Shown here: positions 63,670 to 64,000 of the stretch, in pieces | How the letters are laid out: each line of letters begins with the position of its first letter | Position numbering within the stretch: the first letter of the stretch is position 1 | From: CAJQQK01 sp049116495 | GTDB lineage: Bacteria > Pseudomonadota > Alphaproteobacteria > Rhizobiales > Hyphomicrobiaceae | DNA length: 64,000 nucleotides | Assembly: GCA_049116495.1 (NCBI GenBank) | Contig: JAGDYV010000021.1 | Location: 28,119 to 92,118 of the forward strand | Direction: 5' to 3' | Translations under genes and position numbers: made by a program | Notes under the pieces: generated by a model | Seen by the model: only the letters and a program-made list of their open reading frames with translations | What the model was told of the DNA's origin: nothing | Databases searched by the model: none

Positions 63670-63683
63670 TTGATCGGGATCAA
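63670..63683. promoter_or_regulatory. Perfect FNR/FixK box upstream of the DUF3775 gene
   Basis: TTGATCGGGATCAA, exact match to TTGAT-N4-ATCAA. It is centred about 99 bp upstream of the ATG at 63776; at -41.5 it would give a leader of about 58 nt. The second perfect box in 550 bp. Confidence 0.75.
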
Positions 63684-63775
63684 AGCCACTGGAGCGCATC
63701 GACATCAATTGTTGAGCGAGAGCGCAGTTCAAGTCCGTCGTTTGATCCGCGAAAAGATCTAAAAGGTCCACCATC

Positions 63776-64000
63776 ATGCTGCAGATCGCACCGGAAAAAG
63801 TTGGCCACGTCATCGTCCGTGCGCGTGAGTTTGATGTTAAGGTCGCGCCCTGGGACGATCACGACAGCCGCGAGCGCGAAGAGGAAGCCGACTCCATCCT
63901 CGAGGACACTTCAGGAGATCGGACTGCGGACGAACTACGTGCCTTCATTGATGGTATGAACGTTGATGAACAGGTTTCCCTGGTGGCGCTGATGTGGATC
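63776..64000 (+). CDS. DUF3775 family protein (partial)
   Basis: The first 75 codons of a gene that runs off the window end. MLQIAPEKVGHVIVRAREFDVKV, the following acidic stretch and DELRAFIDGMNVDEQVSLVALMW match the DUF3775 pattern. AAGG precedes the ATG. Function of the family is unknown; it is often beside respiratory or stress genes. Confidence 0.8.
   Translation, partial: MLQIAPEKVGHVIVRAREFDVKVAPWDDHDSREREEEADSILEDTSGDRTADELRAFIDGMNVDEQVSLVALMWI

Noticed and set aside
1..64000. CRISPR arrays, rRNA genes, insertion sequences
   Set aside because: No regularly spaced direct repeats of 20-40 bp, no rRNA-like stretches, and no transposase motifs or terminal inverted repeats were seen on reading.

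Overview
The window looks like chromosomal DNA of an alphaproteobacterium. The conserved order rplU-rpmA-acetyltransferase-obgE-proB-proA-nadD-rsfS-rlmH, the tripartite tricarboxylate transporter genes and several FixK/FNR-type boxes all fit that class. I cannot place the genus from sequence alone. LAYOUT. 1-3.6 kb: an ABC transporter pair (ATPase plus FtsX-type permease, cut by the window edge) divergent from a TesA-type esterase, then an SDR oxidoreductase. 3.6-10.4 kb: the minus-strand housekeeping cluster rplU to rlmH (ribosomal proteins, ribosome-associated GTPase and factors, proline and NAD synthesis), with an intrinsic terminator just after rpmA. 10.6-11.7 kb: a probable Ntn-hydrolase of the acid-ceramidase type. 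12.5-27.3 kb: a 14.7 kb genomic island in the 3' end of tRNA-Ser(CGA). It is bounded by a 14-bp direct repeat, and each end also carries a pair of 9-bp repeats with 12-bp period that look like integrase arm sites. It holds a translationally coupled type I restriction-modification operon (hsdM-hsdS-hsdR plus a YgjP-type metallopeptidase), a two-helix K+-channel-like protein with a large extracytoplasmic insert, and a minus-strand mobility/replication module: tyrosine integrase, an unknown Cys-rich protein, an AlpA-type HTH, a polymerase-like protein with family-A palm motifs that is frameshifted at a homopolymer, and small proteins including an HGGxSTG protein. 27.7-51 kb: a catabolic region with a TctA-TctB fusion, a TctC gene broken by an in-frame stop, two glutathione transferases, MBL hydrolase, beta-propeller proteins, DUF3500, a beta-hydroxyacid dehydrogenase, tandem rhodanese, GFA protein, then lactonase, GMC oxidoreductase and an enolase-superfamily dehydratase (which read as a sugar to lactone to aldonate to keto-deoxy-acid route), acyl-CoA synthetase, FAD oxidoreductase and a TauD-type dioxygenase. 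Two further gene remnants (dienelactone hydrolase, hydroxypyruvate isomerase) show that this region is decaying. 51-52.9 kb: an orphan HicB-type protein and two small secreted proteins. 52.9-64 kb: a stress/low-oxygen block with four universal stress proteins, a ZIP-like transporter, a ferric-reductase-like flavocytochrome, Pcm, cytochrome c, a LOG-family protein, slipin and NfeD protease, a ribosome hibernation factor and a DUF3775 protein. Two perfect TTGAT-N4-ATCAA boxes and three near-perfect ones lie upstream of these genes, so the block is probably one FNR/FixK-type regulon. No rRNA, CRISPR array or recognisable insertion sequence was seen.
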